DNA of 31,447 bases from DTU036 sp964346475. Lineage in GTDB: Bacteria > Bacillota > Clostridia > Peptostreptococcales > Acidaminobacteraceae. The stretch lies in the NCBI GenBank assembly GCA_964346475.1, contig CAYFUM010000018.1:1-31447 (forward strand), given 5' to 3'. Under the pieces are notes generated by a model, which was not told the origin of the DNA, did not search any database, and worked only from the letters and a program-made list of their open reading frames with translations. Below, piece after piece: positions 1-7,652 of this stretch. A program made the translations under genes and the position numbers. How positions within the stretch are numbered: the first letter of the stretch is position 1; every line of letters starts with the position of its first letter.

Positions 1-1181
1 ACATGAGCCGTACCAGGAAACATATCAACAAGGCCTGCTCTTACTACCTGATAGCCCTCCAGTAGGGCTAGGTCCCTGGCCTGGGTTACTGGGTTGCAGG
101 AAACATAGACAATCTTTTTTGGCTTTACTTCTAGAATCTTATCTATCAGCTTTCTTTTTATGCCCGCTCTGGGTGGGTCTAGGATAAGGGTATCTAGTGG
201 GGGAAGGTCCATGTCCTCGGCTCTTGAGTGCAGGAGGTCCATGTTAGCTGGTAGACTTCTTCTGCCAAAGCTTACTGCCTCCTCTACTTCTTCGACTCCT
301 ATGACTCTTTTTGCCTCGTCTGCCAGATAGGCTCCTAGGGTACCCTGGCCTGAGTAGAGGTCCAGGATGGTATCTGTTGTTTTGGGCTGGGCGTAGCTCT
401 TTACCAGCTCATAGAGCCTGTCTGCCTGGTCCTTATTGACCTGGAAGAAGCTCCTGGGGCTTAGAGAGAAAACTCTGTTTTTTACGGTGTAGTCCAGGGT
501 TTCCTTTCCCCTTAGTAGTTTTAAATTACCAGAGAGACTGGGGTCTGATTTTTTCTCCCTAGATAGATATATGGACCTGGCTCCCCTTTCTTCAAGGCTG
601 TCTAAAAAGTCCTCTTCAATAAGAGGCTTTTCTCCCAGAAGAATAACCATAATCCCCTGGTCAGACCTCCTTAGGATAACCGAGTGGAAGCCCCTTTCTC
701 CCTCAAGGATAGGGTAGAGGTTTTCAAGATCCCTATGGGCCAGCCTGCAAAGTCCAGGCTCTGCCAGCTCATGGGAATTTTGCTTTCTAAAACCCAGCCT
801 TCCCTTATCCATAAAAAGGGTAATCTTATTTCTATAGTGGAGGGTCTTTTCTGCTGGGAAGAGGTCCTCTAGTCTTATATCAAGGCCAGCTATTTTCTTA
901 AAGGCCCTCTCAGTGGAGCTCTTTTTCCACTTGAACTCCTCACTGTAGTCAAGAGCCCTAAGGGGACAAGCACCCAGGTCTTCACTGTAGTCCATAAGTC
1001 TGTGGGGGCTGGCCTTTATTATCTCCAACACCCTACCCCTCTGGTAGCGCTTCTTACTCTCAGTAATTTCAATAAGGGCCTCTTCACCTGGAAGAAGCCC
1101 TGGAACAAAACACACCTTACCCTCTAACCTGCCCACTCCCTCACCGGCGTGGCTAAGGTCATGAATTTTTATCTTACTCAT
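1..1181 (-). CDS. TrmA/RlmD-type 23S rRNA (uracil-5-)-methyltransferase, 3' end cut by window edge
   Basis: SAM-dependent enzyme that methylates a uracil C5 in structured RNA, most likely 23S rRNA (RlmD/RlmCD group). The reading frame runs open from an ATG at 1181 to the left edge, about 393 codons, so only the last part is missing. Visible motifs are an N-terminal TRAM-like segment, FFQVNKDQ, the SAM-binding stretch ILDLYSGQGTLGAYLAD, DPPRAGI, the catalytic-cysteine motif YVSCNPVTQARDL, and DMFPGTAHV at the edge. The start overlaps the stop of the upstream thioesterase gene by 8 nt, which suggests translational coupling. Oddity: in the usual Fe-S segment only one cysteine remains (GACPLRALDY), plus the later cysteine in EPGLCRL, so two of the four cluster ligands of E. 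coli RlmD appear to be lost. The exact target uridine cannot be told from sequence. Confidence 0.9.
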   Translation of the reverse strand, partial: MSKIKIHDLSHAGEGVGRLEGKVCFVPGLLPGEEALIEITESKKRYQRGRVLEIIKASPHRLMDYSEDLGACPLRALDYSEEFKWKKSSTERAFKKIAGLDIRLEDLFPAEKTLHYRNKITLFMDKGRLGFRKQNSHELAEPGLCRLAHRDLENLYPILEGERGFHSVILRRSDQGIMVILLGEKPLIEEDFLDSLEERGARSIYLSREKKSDPSLSGNLKLLRGKETLDYTVKNRVFSLSPRSFFQVNKDQADRLYELVKSYAQPKTTDTILDLYSGQGTLGAYLADEAKRVIGVEEVEEAVSFGRRSLPANMDLLHSRAEDMDLPPLDTLILDPPRAGIKRKLIDKILEVKPKKIVYVSCNPVTQARDLALLEGYQVVRAGLVDMFPGTAH

Positions 1182-1605
1182 CCCTACATAGCTCCATGTA
1201 GTTTGCAAGCTTTTCTGCCATAGCAGGGTCATGTTTGTATAGATTGGCAACCCTGAGGTTTACATCAGTAATCCCATGCTCTGTTGTAGCAGTAGCCAGA
1301 AGATTCTCCCCATCGGAAAACTCATAGCTATAGATAAGCCTTACTCCTGAAAAGCTTGTTATTTTTGTCTTGACATAGATTTTTTTTCCATAGAGAGCAG
1401 GTCTTCTATAATCTAAAGAAGCCCTCCTTACTGGCCAGAGCATTTTGTCGTCTCTGATTTTTTCATAGCTGTAGCCCAGATGGGTATAGAGGCCAGTCCT
1501 AGCCACTTCGCACCAGACAAGATAGTTGGCATGGTAGACAACCCCCATCATATCAGTCTCTGCATACCTGGGCTCAATTACCTCTACATGTATTTCTCTA
1601 ACCAT
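1174..1605 (-). CDS. YbgC/4HBT-family acyl-CoA thioesterase (hotdog fold)
   Basis: A 143-residue single-domain hotdog protein, the normal size for the YbgC/4-hydroxybenzoyl-CoA thioesterase group, which hydrolyses acyl-CoA thioesters in the cytoplasm. The signature YAETDMMGVVYHANY lies at residues 14-28 and includes the expected catalytic aspartate (Asp18). The ATG at 1605 lies inside the end of the AlaX gene (22-nt overlap), with an AGAGG sequence about 8 nt upstream. Its own end overlaps the next gene, so the three genes probably share a transcript. It lies just beyond the terminator of the lysine operon, so a role trimming CoA esters from amino-acid fermentation is possible, but the substrate cannot be read from the sequence. 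Confidence 0.85.
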   Translation of the reverse strand: MVREIHVEVIEPRYAETDMMGVVYHANYLVWCEVARTGLYTHLGYSYEKIRDDKMLWPVRRASLDYRRPALYGKKIYVKTKITSFSGVRLIYSYEFSDGENLLATATTEHGITDVNLRVANLYKHDPAMAEKLANYMELCRDE

Positions 1606-2735
1606 TTTTCTAACCTCTTCCTATCGGTCTCCTCTACAAAGCCCTGGAAAGTAACTCCCCGGCCTCCTCCCTTACCACCAAAGTCCTGGAGAAAGGCCCT
1701 TCCAATGGGGGATATATCCTCCCCTGGACTTACAAAGCTAAAGTTAAAACCATCCTCTTCAGGGCTAAAGACAAAGAGCCTACCCTCCCTATCCCTGGCA
1801 AGTTCCACTACATATCTTTTAAAGCTCTTGCCCCTGAGGGTCTCCTCAAAGACAATAAGGCTATTTTTTCTATCCAGGCTCTCTAGCTTTAGAGCCATAA
1901 GCTCCTCATCCTTTAAAACAGAGAGCTTTTTTATCTCCTCCCTGTCCTCAATTATCTGATTTAGGGCAGGCTCCAGGTCCAGGATAGGAGCACTTAGAGC
2001 GTGGCTCAGCCTAGCCGATTGTTTAACCAGCCTATCAAAATAGTCCAGGGCCTTGAAGCCACAGAGGATCTCTAGCCTGACCCCGCCCTTATAATTTTCC
2101 CTGGACAGGATCTTAAGAAGACCCACCTCACCACTGTGGCGGACATGGGTACCACAGCAGGTACATATGTCATAGCCCTTGACCTCGATTATCCGCACGT
2201 CCCCCTCCAGGTCCTTTTTTGACCTATAGGGCAGGGACTCCAGGACCTCAGGCCTAGGGTAAAAGGAGACAATGGGCACATTTCTACTGATAGCCTCATT
2301 GGTTTTTCTCTCCAGGACCTCCAGGTCCTCCCAGCTGAGGAGCCTATCATAGTCCACCCTCATCATATCCCTACCTATACTAAAACCTACATTAAAGGTA
2401 TTAAAAAGACTCTGGGCTATGCCTGAGAGGATATGCTCTCCCGTGTGCTGCTGCATGTTGTTAAAGCGAACTTCCCAGTCTATATCAAGCTCTACCTCCC
2501 TACCCAGGAAAAAATCCTCGGTGGACTCCATATAGTGGAGGATTTTGTCTCCATCCTCCTGGACGTCCAGGACCCTGACCCCCTGGATATAGCCCTCATC
2601 GGCCAGCTGGCCACCACCCTCGGGGTAAAAGATAGTCTCATCCAAAATAAGGGCCCCATCCTGGGAAAAACCCAGGACCTTGGCTCTATGGTTTCTTATA
2701 TAGGCGTCTTCATAAATTTTTCTTGTCTTCATCAT
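1584..2735 (-). CDS. AlaX-L type trans-editing hydrolase with DHHA1 domain (Ser/Gly-tRNA(Ala) deacylase)
   Basis: A free-standing relative of the alanyl-tRNA synthetase editing half, expected to deacylate wrongly charged tRNA(Ala) in the cytoplasm. The N-terminal beta-barrel contains FYPEGGGQ (residues 37-44), as in AlaRS/AlaX. The zinc site is split between HTGEH (His97, His101) and CCGTH (Cys193, His197). The remaining ~150 residues form a coiled stretch followed by a DHHA1-like tail containing GGKGGGRG, typical of the long AlaX class. There is no aminoacylation domain. The first two codons are both ATG, so the start may be 2735 or 2732; AAGGAAAG lies just upstream. It is the first gene of a three-gene overlapping cluster. 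UDP/AlaRS itself is not in the window. Confidence 0.88.
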   Translation of the reverse strand: MMKTRKIYEDAYIRNHRAKVLGFSQDGALILDETIFYPEGGGQLADEGYIQGVRVLDVQEDGDKILHYMESTEDFFLGREVELDIDWEVRFNNMQQHTGEHILSGIAQSLFNTFNVGFSIGRDMMRVDYDRLLSWEDLEVLERKTNEAISRNVPIVSFYPRPEVLESLPYRSKKDLEGDVRIIEVKGYDICTCCGTHVRHSGEVGLLKILSRENYKGGVRLEILCGFKALDYFDRLVKQSARLSHALSAPILDLEPALNQIIEDREEIKKLSVLKDEELMALKLESLDRKNSLIVFEETLRGKSFKRYVVELARDREGRLFVFSPEEDGFNFSFVSPGEDISPIGRAFLQDFGGKGGGRGVTFQGFVEETDRKRLEKWLEKYM

Positions 2736-2768
2736 CTTTCCTTACATTTTCAAGTAATCTCCTTGACT

Positions 2769-2777
2769 ACTATAACA
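2769..2777 (-). promoter_or_regulatory. Possible extended -10 promoter for the AlaX cluster
   Basis: The minus strand reads TGTTATAGT, an extended -10 element, about 35 nt upstream of the AlaX start. I see no convincing -35. It lies just downstream of the terminator that closes the lysine operon, where a new promoter would be expected. Confidence 0.4.
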
Positions 2778-2821
2778 TAAAATCCATCTTAAAAATTTTA
2801 CTTAAATTTTTTATAGCCAAG

Positions 2822-2850
2822 AAAAAAAGAGCCATCTTCATGATAGCTCT
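2822..2850 (-). terminator. Rho-independent terminator closing the lysine-fermentation operon
   Basis: On the minus strand AGAGCTATC pairs with GATGGCTCT (nine pairs, one G-U) around a 5-nt loop and is followed by a run of seven T. It begins 11 nt after the kamE stop. Confidence 0.9.
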
Positions 2851-2860
2851 CCTCTAGGTT

Positions 2861-3625
2861 CTATTTCATGCCCCGGGCCACAAACTCCTCCACCACATAG
2901 GTAGCCACATCATCGGCAAACTTCCCTGGCCCAAAGCCAGCATCATAGCCAAGTTCCTTGGCCAGCTCATTGCCTACCCTGGGACCACCGGCTATAAGGA
3001 TTACCTTATCCCTGAGTCCCTCAGCTTCCAGGAGCTCCACCAGATGGGTCATGTTGTGGATATGGACATCCTTCTGGGTTACAGTCTGGCTGACCAGGAG
3101 GATATCGGCCTTTTTCTCCACAGCCTGGCGGATAAACTCCTCATTTTCCACCTGGCTACCCAGGTTATAGGCCTCTATCATCTCATAGCGCTCCAGGCCA
3201 AAGTGGCCCGCATAGCCCTTCATATTCATAATGGCGTCAATGCCCACGGTATGGGCGTCGGTACCAGTGGAGGCCCCCACTATTACTATAGGCCTGCCAA
3301 TTTTCTCTTTAATAAAGCTATCGGTCTCCTCCATGGTCATGGTATCAATTTCCACCGTGTCCACCTGGATCTCATCGTAGTTGACCCCAAAGGAGACAGA
3401 ACCATAGACCACATAGAAGGTAAAATCCTCATCCAGGGCCTCGTGCCAGGCCACCAGGGGCTCTAGAAGGCCCATCTTCTTAGCCAATTCCTTGGCAGCC
3501 TCCACTCCCCTCTCATCATCCTTGACAGGTAGGGTAAAGGAAAGCTGCACCTTACCATCGTTCATGGTATCCCCATAGGGCCTTAGATTGGTTAGATCCA
3601 AACTCTTATTAACATCAGCTGCCAT
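2861..3625 (-). CDS. kamE: Beta-lysine (lysine) 5,6-aminomutase, beta subunit
   Basis: Small, cobalamin-binding subunit of the adenosylcobalamin- and PLP-dependent aminomutase that moves the terminal amino group of beta-lysine from C6 to C5, giving 3,5-diaminohexanoate. The 254 residues match the family. The base-off/His-on cobalamin motif is present as TDAHTVGID, with the cobalt-ligand His125, and Lys136 in MNMKGYAG lies 11 residues later, exactly the spacing of the PLP-binding lysine after the histidine in the Clostridium sticklandii enzyme. A Rossmann-like B12 domain follows, with LLVSQTVTQKD and LIAGGPRVG. The start shares one base with the kamD stop (TAATG), so the two subunits are translationally coupled. 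It is the last gene of the lysine operon. Confidence 0.97.
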   Translation of the reverse strand: MAADVNKSLDLTNLRPYGDTMNDGKVQLSFTLPVKDDERGVEAAKELAKKMGLLEPLVAWHEALDEDFTFYVVYGSVSFGVNYDEIQVDTVEIDTMTMEETDSFIKEKIGRPIVIVGASTGTDAHTVGIDAIMNMKGYAGHFGLERYEMIEAYNLGSQVENEEFIRQAVEKKADILLVSQTVTQKDVHIHNMTHLVELLEAEGLRDKVILIAGGPRVGNELAKELGYDAGFGPGKFADDVATYVVEEFVARGMK

Positions 3626-5181
3626 TAGTCTACCTCCCTTTCAAGAAAAAGCTCAATAAAGGGGTTGAAGTACTCCTTCTCCTTTACCACAACGCCAGCC
3701 AGGCCCTTGCCCCCATCCTGGGGTCTTTTAACATCGCCAAACTTACCCAGCTCTAGACACTTGAAAAGACCCAGGCCCTCCATTTCTTCAAGAAGGACAA
3801 TAGCCTCATCCAGAACAAAGGCAGCTCTTTTTTCCATGACACCACCGGGTTTAAACTGGATCTCATCCCTTAGGCCCTTCATGGTCCTATAGATATACTC
3901 GGCATTTTCAATAGCCAGAGCCCTATCCGACATAAAGGGAGTATGGATAGCCTCGGTCATCATACCTAGAAGCTGGAGCTTCTGGCCCGTAAGGACAGTC
4001 ACCATGTTAAAGAGGGCGTCCTGGATATGGCCTCTAAAGATATTTCCAGTCATAAACTTGGTAGGAGGCATGTACTTTAGAGGAGCCTTGGGGAAGATCT
4101 CCCTGGCCATTTGAGCCTGGGCCAGTTCATAGACAAAGGCATTCTCAAGCTCAGGGTCCATCTCAAAGGCGTGGCCCAGGCCCATCTGCTCCTCGGGTAG
4201 GCCAGCCATCAGGGCAAACTGCTCGTTGATAAACTGGCTAGCTAGTACTGTATGGGCCTCTTCATAGGCGTCGGCAGTGGTCAGGTAGTTGTCCTCACCG
4301 GTATTTATAATAACCCCAGCAAAGCCATTTATCATCCTGGAGAAATACTGGTCCACCAGGGTCCTTTTCATATTTATATCTCTAAAGAGGATGCCATAGA
4401 GGGCGTCGTTTAGCATAACATCCAGCCTCTCAATAGCTCCCATGGCAGCAATCTCAGGCATGCAAAGCCCCGAGCAGTAGTTACAGAGCCTGATATATCT
4501 TCCCAGCTCCTCACCCACCTCATCCAGGGCAGCCCTCATCAGCCTAAAGTTCTCCTGGGTTGCCATGGTGCCACCAAAGCCCTCGGTGGTTGGCCCATAG
4601 GGCACATAGTCAAGAAGACTCTGGCCAGTGGTCCTGATGACTGCAATTATATCGGCTCCCTGCTTGGCAGCCGCCTTGGCCTGGATTATATCCTCATAGA
4701 TATTTCCAGTAGCAACAATTACATAGAGGTAGGGGCCTTCGGCGTCGCCAAATCTCGCTAGATAGTTATCCCTATCGGCCCTATTTTTTCTGATCCTCTC
4801 CACCATATCCCTGGCAGTCCTATCGATATTCATCTTTATTTCAAACTCATCGGCCAGGGGAAGCTTGGTTATATCCAGCTCCTCCCTGGACACTGCCTCG
4901 GCAATTTCCTGGGGAGTCATCTTCTTTTGAATCATGGCATTGGAAATATAAAAGGCAGCTCCAACTCCCAGGGCCTTGTTCCTAGCCAGCTGGTCCACCA
5001 CCACATTGGGCAGGGGAACCTCCACCTCATTTACTCCATCTATACCAAGAAGACGGCAAATAGTCCTCTCCACGGTAACAGTGGTATGTAGGTCAACAAA
5101 CTGCTGGGTATCCCTGGCAATACTCTCAGCCAGCTTTCTGGCCCTCTCCACCTTCTTCCAATCTAAATTTAGTTTACTCAA
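3625..5181 (-). CDS. kamD: Beta-lysine (lysine) 5,6-aminomutase, alpha subunit
   Basis: Large catalytic subunit of the lysine 5,6-aminomutase, a TIM-barrel protein that holds PLP and the adenosyl end of the cofactor and works together with KamE. At 518 residues it has the usual length. The N-terminus (LDWKKVERARKLAESIA) and the internal segments DYVPYGPTTEGFGGTMATQ and NYCSGLCMPEIA are typical of the family. It is preceded by kamC with only about ten bases between stop and start and carries an AGGGAGGAA ribosome binding site. Together with kdd, kce and kal it defines the lysine-to-acetoacetate route. Nothing in the sequence suggests damage. Confidence 0.96.
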   Translation of the reverse strand: MSKLNLDWKKVERARKLAESIARDTQQFVDLHTTVTVERTICRLLGIDGVNEVEVPLPNVVVDQLARNKALGVGAAFYISNAMIQKKMTPQEIAEAVSREELDITKLPLADEFEIKMNIDRTARDMVERIRKNRADRDNYLARFGDAEGPYLYVIVATGNIYEDIIQAKAAAKQGADIIAVIRTTGQSLLDYVPYGPTTEGFGGTMATQENFRLMRAALDEVGEELGRYIRLCNYCSGLCMPEIAAMGAIERLDVMLNDALYGILFRDINMKRTLVDQYFSRMINGFAGVIINTGEDNYLTTADAYEEAHTVLASQFINEQFALMAGLPEEQMGLGHAFEMDPELENAFVYELAQAQMAREIFPKAPLKYMPPTKFMTGNIFRGHIQDALFNMVTVLTGQKLQLLGMMTEAIHTPFMSDRALAIENAEYIYRTMKGLRDEIQFKPGGVMEKRAAFVLDEAIVLLEEMEGLGLFKCLELGKFGDVKRPQDGGKGLAGVVVKEKEYFNPFIELFLEREVD

Positions 5182-5191
5182 ATGTTCCTCC

Positions 5192-6640
5192 CTATAACAG
5201 TTGATTTATGGCCTCGATGAGCTTCTCATCAAGGCCCAGTAGAGCACAAATCCTCAGAGCATCCCTTGGAACCTCTCTATCCCCCCTGACCCTTTCCAGA
5301 CGGTAGTCCATCTGGCTTCTTAGTAGGTCCAGGGAGCGTCTTTCCTTAAACTCCGCACTGGCCCTTAGTTTTTCAAAGTCTACCCCTTCAAAACCCCGTA
5401 TTTGATAGTGGACCATTCCCTTATCCACTATCTGATCAAAGTGGGTAGCCATAAGAAGCATAGACTTCTTATCCACAAAGTGCTGGGCCAGGCCCTTGAC
5501 CAGGGCCCTGCCTTCCCGGGGATTGGTCCCCCTGGCAGGCTCATCCAGGACAAGAAGCCCCACCTGACTCTCAGCCCTCTGCAAAATATCCCTTATTTTA
5601 ATGACCTCAGCCCCAAAGCTGGAAAGCCCCGACCTTACATCCTCATAGTCATCTCCCAGGTAAAAGACAAAGTCTAAAAGCCCCAGAGTCATCTTCCTGG
5701 CAAAGGGCAGCATACCCAGGTGGACCAGCATGACATTAAGTAGCAGGGTCTTAAGACCGACGCTCTTACCTCCCATGTTGGCCCCGGTAACTATGGTTGT
5801 ACCTGAATGAAGCTCCATACTAAGGCTTTGAAAGTCCAGCATCTCCCTTTTTAGTAGGTCCACCATAAGAGGACTTGTGGCCTCTTCAAGCTCCACTGCC
5901 ACTCTATCTGTAATTTCAGGCATACAGTAGCCATAGTCCAGGGAAAGCTCTGCCTTGGCCAGCCAGTGGTCAAGTTTTCCCAGGGCCTCCATGTTGTGAT
6001 AGAAGTCCTCCCTGGAGCTTGCAATATCTCTGGAGAGGGACTTTCTTATTTGCCTCTCCTCCTCCTCTTCTTCAAGGACCAGCTGGGCCCTTTCTTCCAG
6101 GAGTTCTTCCTGTTTATCTCCCTTAGACCTATATATTTTTTCTTCTAAGGCTCTTTTTTCCTGCCTGATAGAGCTAAGCCTCTCGCTATAGCTATCATAG
6201 ACATAGAAGGTGAGAAGGCCAGTAGCTTCAGGGTCCAGGAGCCTCTCCACCCCCTCCAGGCTTTTTATACTAAAGCCAGGAGGCAGCTTAATATCCTCTA
6301 GCTTTTCTATGAGACTTGCAATTATTCTGGCAAAGCCCTTGATTTCAAAGAGCTCCACCTCATCCAGGATAGCCCCTCTAGTGGCCCTTAAAATAGAACC
6401 CGAGACATCCTTTAGCCTACAGAAGTCATACTGGAGACTATGTAGAGAGTAGGATTTTTCCCTTAGAGCCCCAGTAAAATGAAGGACTGCTTCAAGCTCT
6501 TCGACTAGAGCCCCCTCTTCGCCGGGCCTATAGAGCTTCCTCTGGGCCTTTCTTCTTTCTCCATAGGGGGTCATGACCTGGAGTTTTTCAAAAACATACT
6601 CAAGGCCAATATCCCTTCTTTCTTCCATGTTAAGAAGCAT
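5192..6640 (-). CDS. kamC: MutS-like ATPase of the lysine aminomutase cluster (probable cofactor-reactivation factor)
   Basis: A 482-residue protein with a MutS-type ABC ATPase at its C-terminal half: Walker A TGANMGGKS near residues 285-293, a Walker B LLVLDEPARGTN near 362-373, and a following ATHFD switch. The N-terminal half has lever-like helices and charged coiled coil (about residues 150-210), but the mismatch-recognition and connector domains of real MutS are absent. Genes of this type sit between kamA and kamD in lysine fermenters and beside ornithine aminomutase genes; a role in reactivating the aminomutase by exchanging damaged cobalamin has been proposed. Use of the symbol kamC rests on synteny from memory. 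ATG 6640 overlaps the kamB stop by 11 nt with GGAGG close upstream; ATG 6628 is an alternative start. Confidence 0.75.
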   Translation of the reverse strand: MLLNMEERRDIGLEYVFEKLQVMTPYGERRKAQRKLYRPGEEGALVEELEAVLHFTGALREKSYSLHSLQYDFCRLKDVSGSILRATRGAILDEVELFEIKGFARIIASLIEKLEDIKLPPGFSIKSLEGVERLLDPEATGLLTFYVYDSYSERLSSIRQEKRALEEKIYRSKGDKQEELLEERAQLVLEEEEEERQIRKSLSRDIASSREDFYHNMEALGKLDHWLAKAELSLDYGYCMPEITDRVAVELEEATSPLMVDLLKREMLDFQSLSMELHSGTTIVTGANMGGKSVGLKTLLLNVMLVHLGMLPFARKMTLGLLDFVFYLGDDYEDVRSGLSSFGAEVIKIRDILQRAESQVGLLVLDEPARGTNPREGRALVKGLAQHFVDKKSMLLMATHFDQIVDKGMVHYQIRGFEGVDFEKLRASAEFKERRSLDLLRSQMDYRLERVRGDREVPRDALRICALLGLDEKLIEAINQLL

Positions 6641-7652
6641 GCTCCCTCCCTACATCGTAAATATCAAGATCAGTCCCCAGGGCCAGCCTTCTTTCAAACT
6701 CTCGGCTATCAAAGTGCAGCCCCCTAGGAGAAAAGGGGTTGATTGTCAGGGCAATAAGCTTAATTTTCTGCAGGACCCTGATAACTACCCCCAGGTTTTT
6801 AAGCTTTTTCCAGACCTCACTGCTAATTATCAGCCTGGTGGCATCCTCGATTACCAGGGTCTTTCCCCTGAGATTGGCCCCTGCCATAAGGGAATTTATA
6901 AAGGAGTCGGTGACAACCCCTCTAATAGCTATAAGCCTGGTGCTATCATCTATAAGCTCTGCCGCTTCCTTGGCTGCACTAAAGGCCAGGTCCACCTCCA
7001 GCGTCCTAGTGTCCTCACCAAAGACCACCAGCCTAGACTCCTGGAGCTTTTCTTTGACAAGCTGGTAGTCTTCACTGAGTTTAGGGCTTTTAAAGATCTC
7101 CACCATGGTCAGGGTCCTATCCACCACCCTATCCATGGAAGAGGAGGTGCTAGCTCCTGTGGCAAGAATAGCTCCATCGGTTAGAAAGTGCCCCGCAGTG
7201 CTCTTTCTAGATAGGGCTCCATCCACCAGGTAGAAGCTCTCTGGGTCTATTTCTAAAAAGGCTTCCTTGATTTTTCTTGCCCCCTCTACGCTGGAGGGAC
7301 CTGCTATTTCTACAAAGCCCGAACTTATAGCCCTAAAGAGGATAACCTCCCCTGTGGGTGTATTGATCCCGGTGGTCTCCAGAATCTCCTTAGTCAGATC
7401 ACAGCGCTTTAAAAGATCCCTGCTAGTGGCTACCAAGGTACCGGGATAGACGTAGATCCTAGGCTTAGCACTGGAGGTTACCAGGTCCTTTTCCTCGCCA
7501 TCCCTTCCTATACTAGTAAGAGCCAAGGTGGGGGTAAAACCCACCGCCTTGGCTTCTTGGATTAGATGATTTAGCACCGTAGTCTTGCCGGCATTTTTAT
7601 CCATACCTATAATGGCAAGACTTCTAAGGCCCTTTAGTTTATTTATCAACAT
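6630..7652 (-). CDS. kamB: P-loop protein of the lysine aminomutase cluster (KamB-like)
   Basis: A 340-residue protein with an N-terminal P-loop, GMDKNAGKTT, at residues 16-25, resembling small GTPase/ATPase or chaperone-like nucleotide-binding proteins. The rest shows mixed alpha/beta character with DGALSRKSTAG and TGASTSSSMDR near the middle and no membrane segment or signal peptide. The open frame extends upstream to 7778 inside kamA, but the start chosen is ATG 7652, which overlaps the kamA stop by 14 nt; the extension would duplicate conserved kamA codons and looks like an out-of-frame shadow. Its fixed position between kamA and the MutS-like gene suggests the pair assists the B12-dependent aminomutase. 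Molecular function is unproven, and the symbol is by synteny. Confidence 0.7.
   Translation of the reverse strand: MLINKLKGLRSLAIIGMDKNAGKTTVLNHLIQEAKAVGFTPTLALTSIGRDGEEKDLVTSSAKPRIYVYPGTLVATSRDLLKRCDLTKEILETTGINTPTGEVILFRAISSGFVEIAGPSSVEGARKIKEAFLEIDPESFYLVDGALSRKSTAGHFLTDGAILATGASTSSSMDRVVDRTLTMVEIFKSPKLSEDYQLVKEKLQESRLVVFGEDTRTLEVDLAFSAAKEAAELIDDSTRLIAIRGVVTDSFINSLMAGANLRGKTLVIEDATRLIISSEVWKKLKNLGVVIRVLQKIKLIALTINPFSPRGLHFDSREFERRLALGTDLDIYDVGREHAS

Noticed and set aside
1480..1959. Plus-strand open frame of 159 codons
   Set aside because: Antisense to AlaX and the thioesterase, rich in Ser/Leu/Pro, and without ribosome site; both opposing genes have clear families.
5192..6640. Mismatch-repair MutS or MutS2
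   Set aside because: No mismatch-recognition domain, no Smr nuclease domain, and placed inside the lysine aminomutase operon.
6573..7184. Plus-strand open frame of 203 codons over kamB/kamC
   Set aside because: Shadow of codon bias on the coding strand; no family pattern or ribosome binding site.
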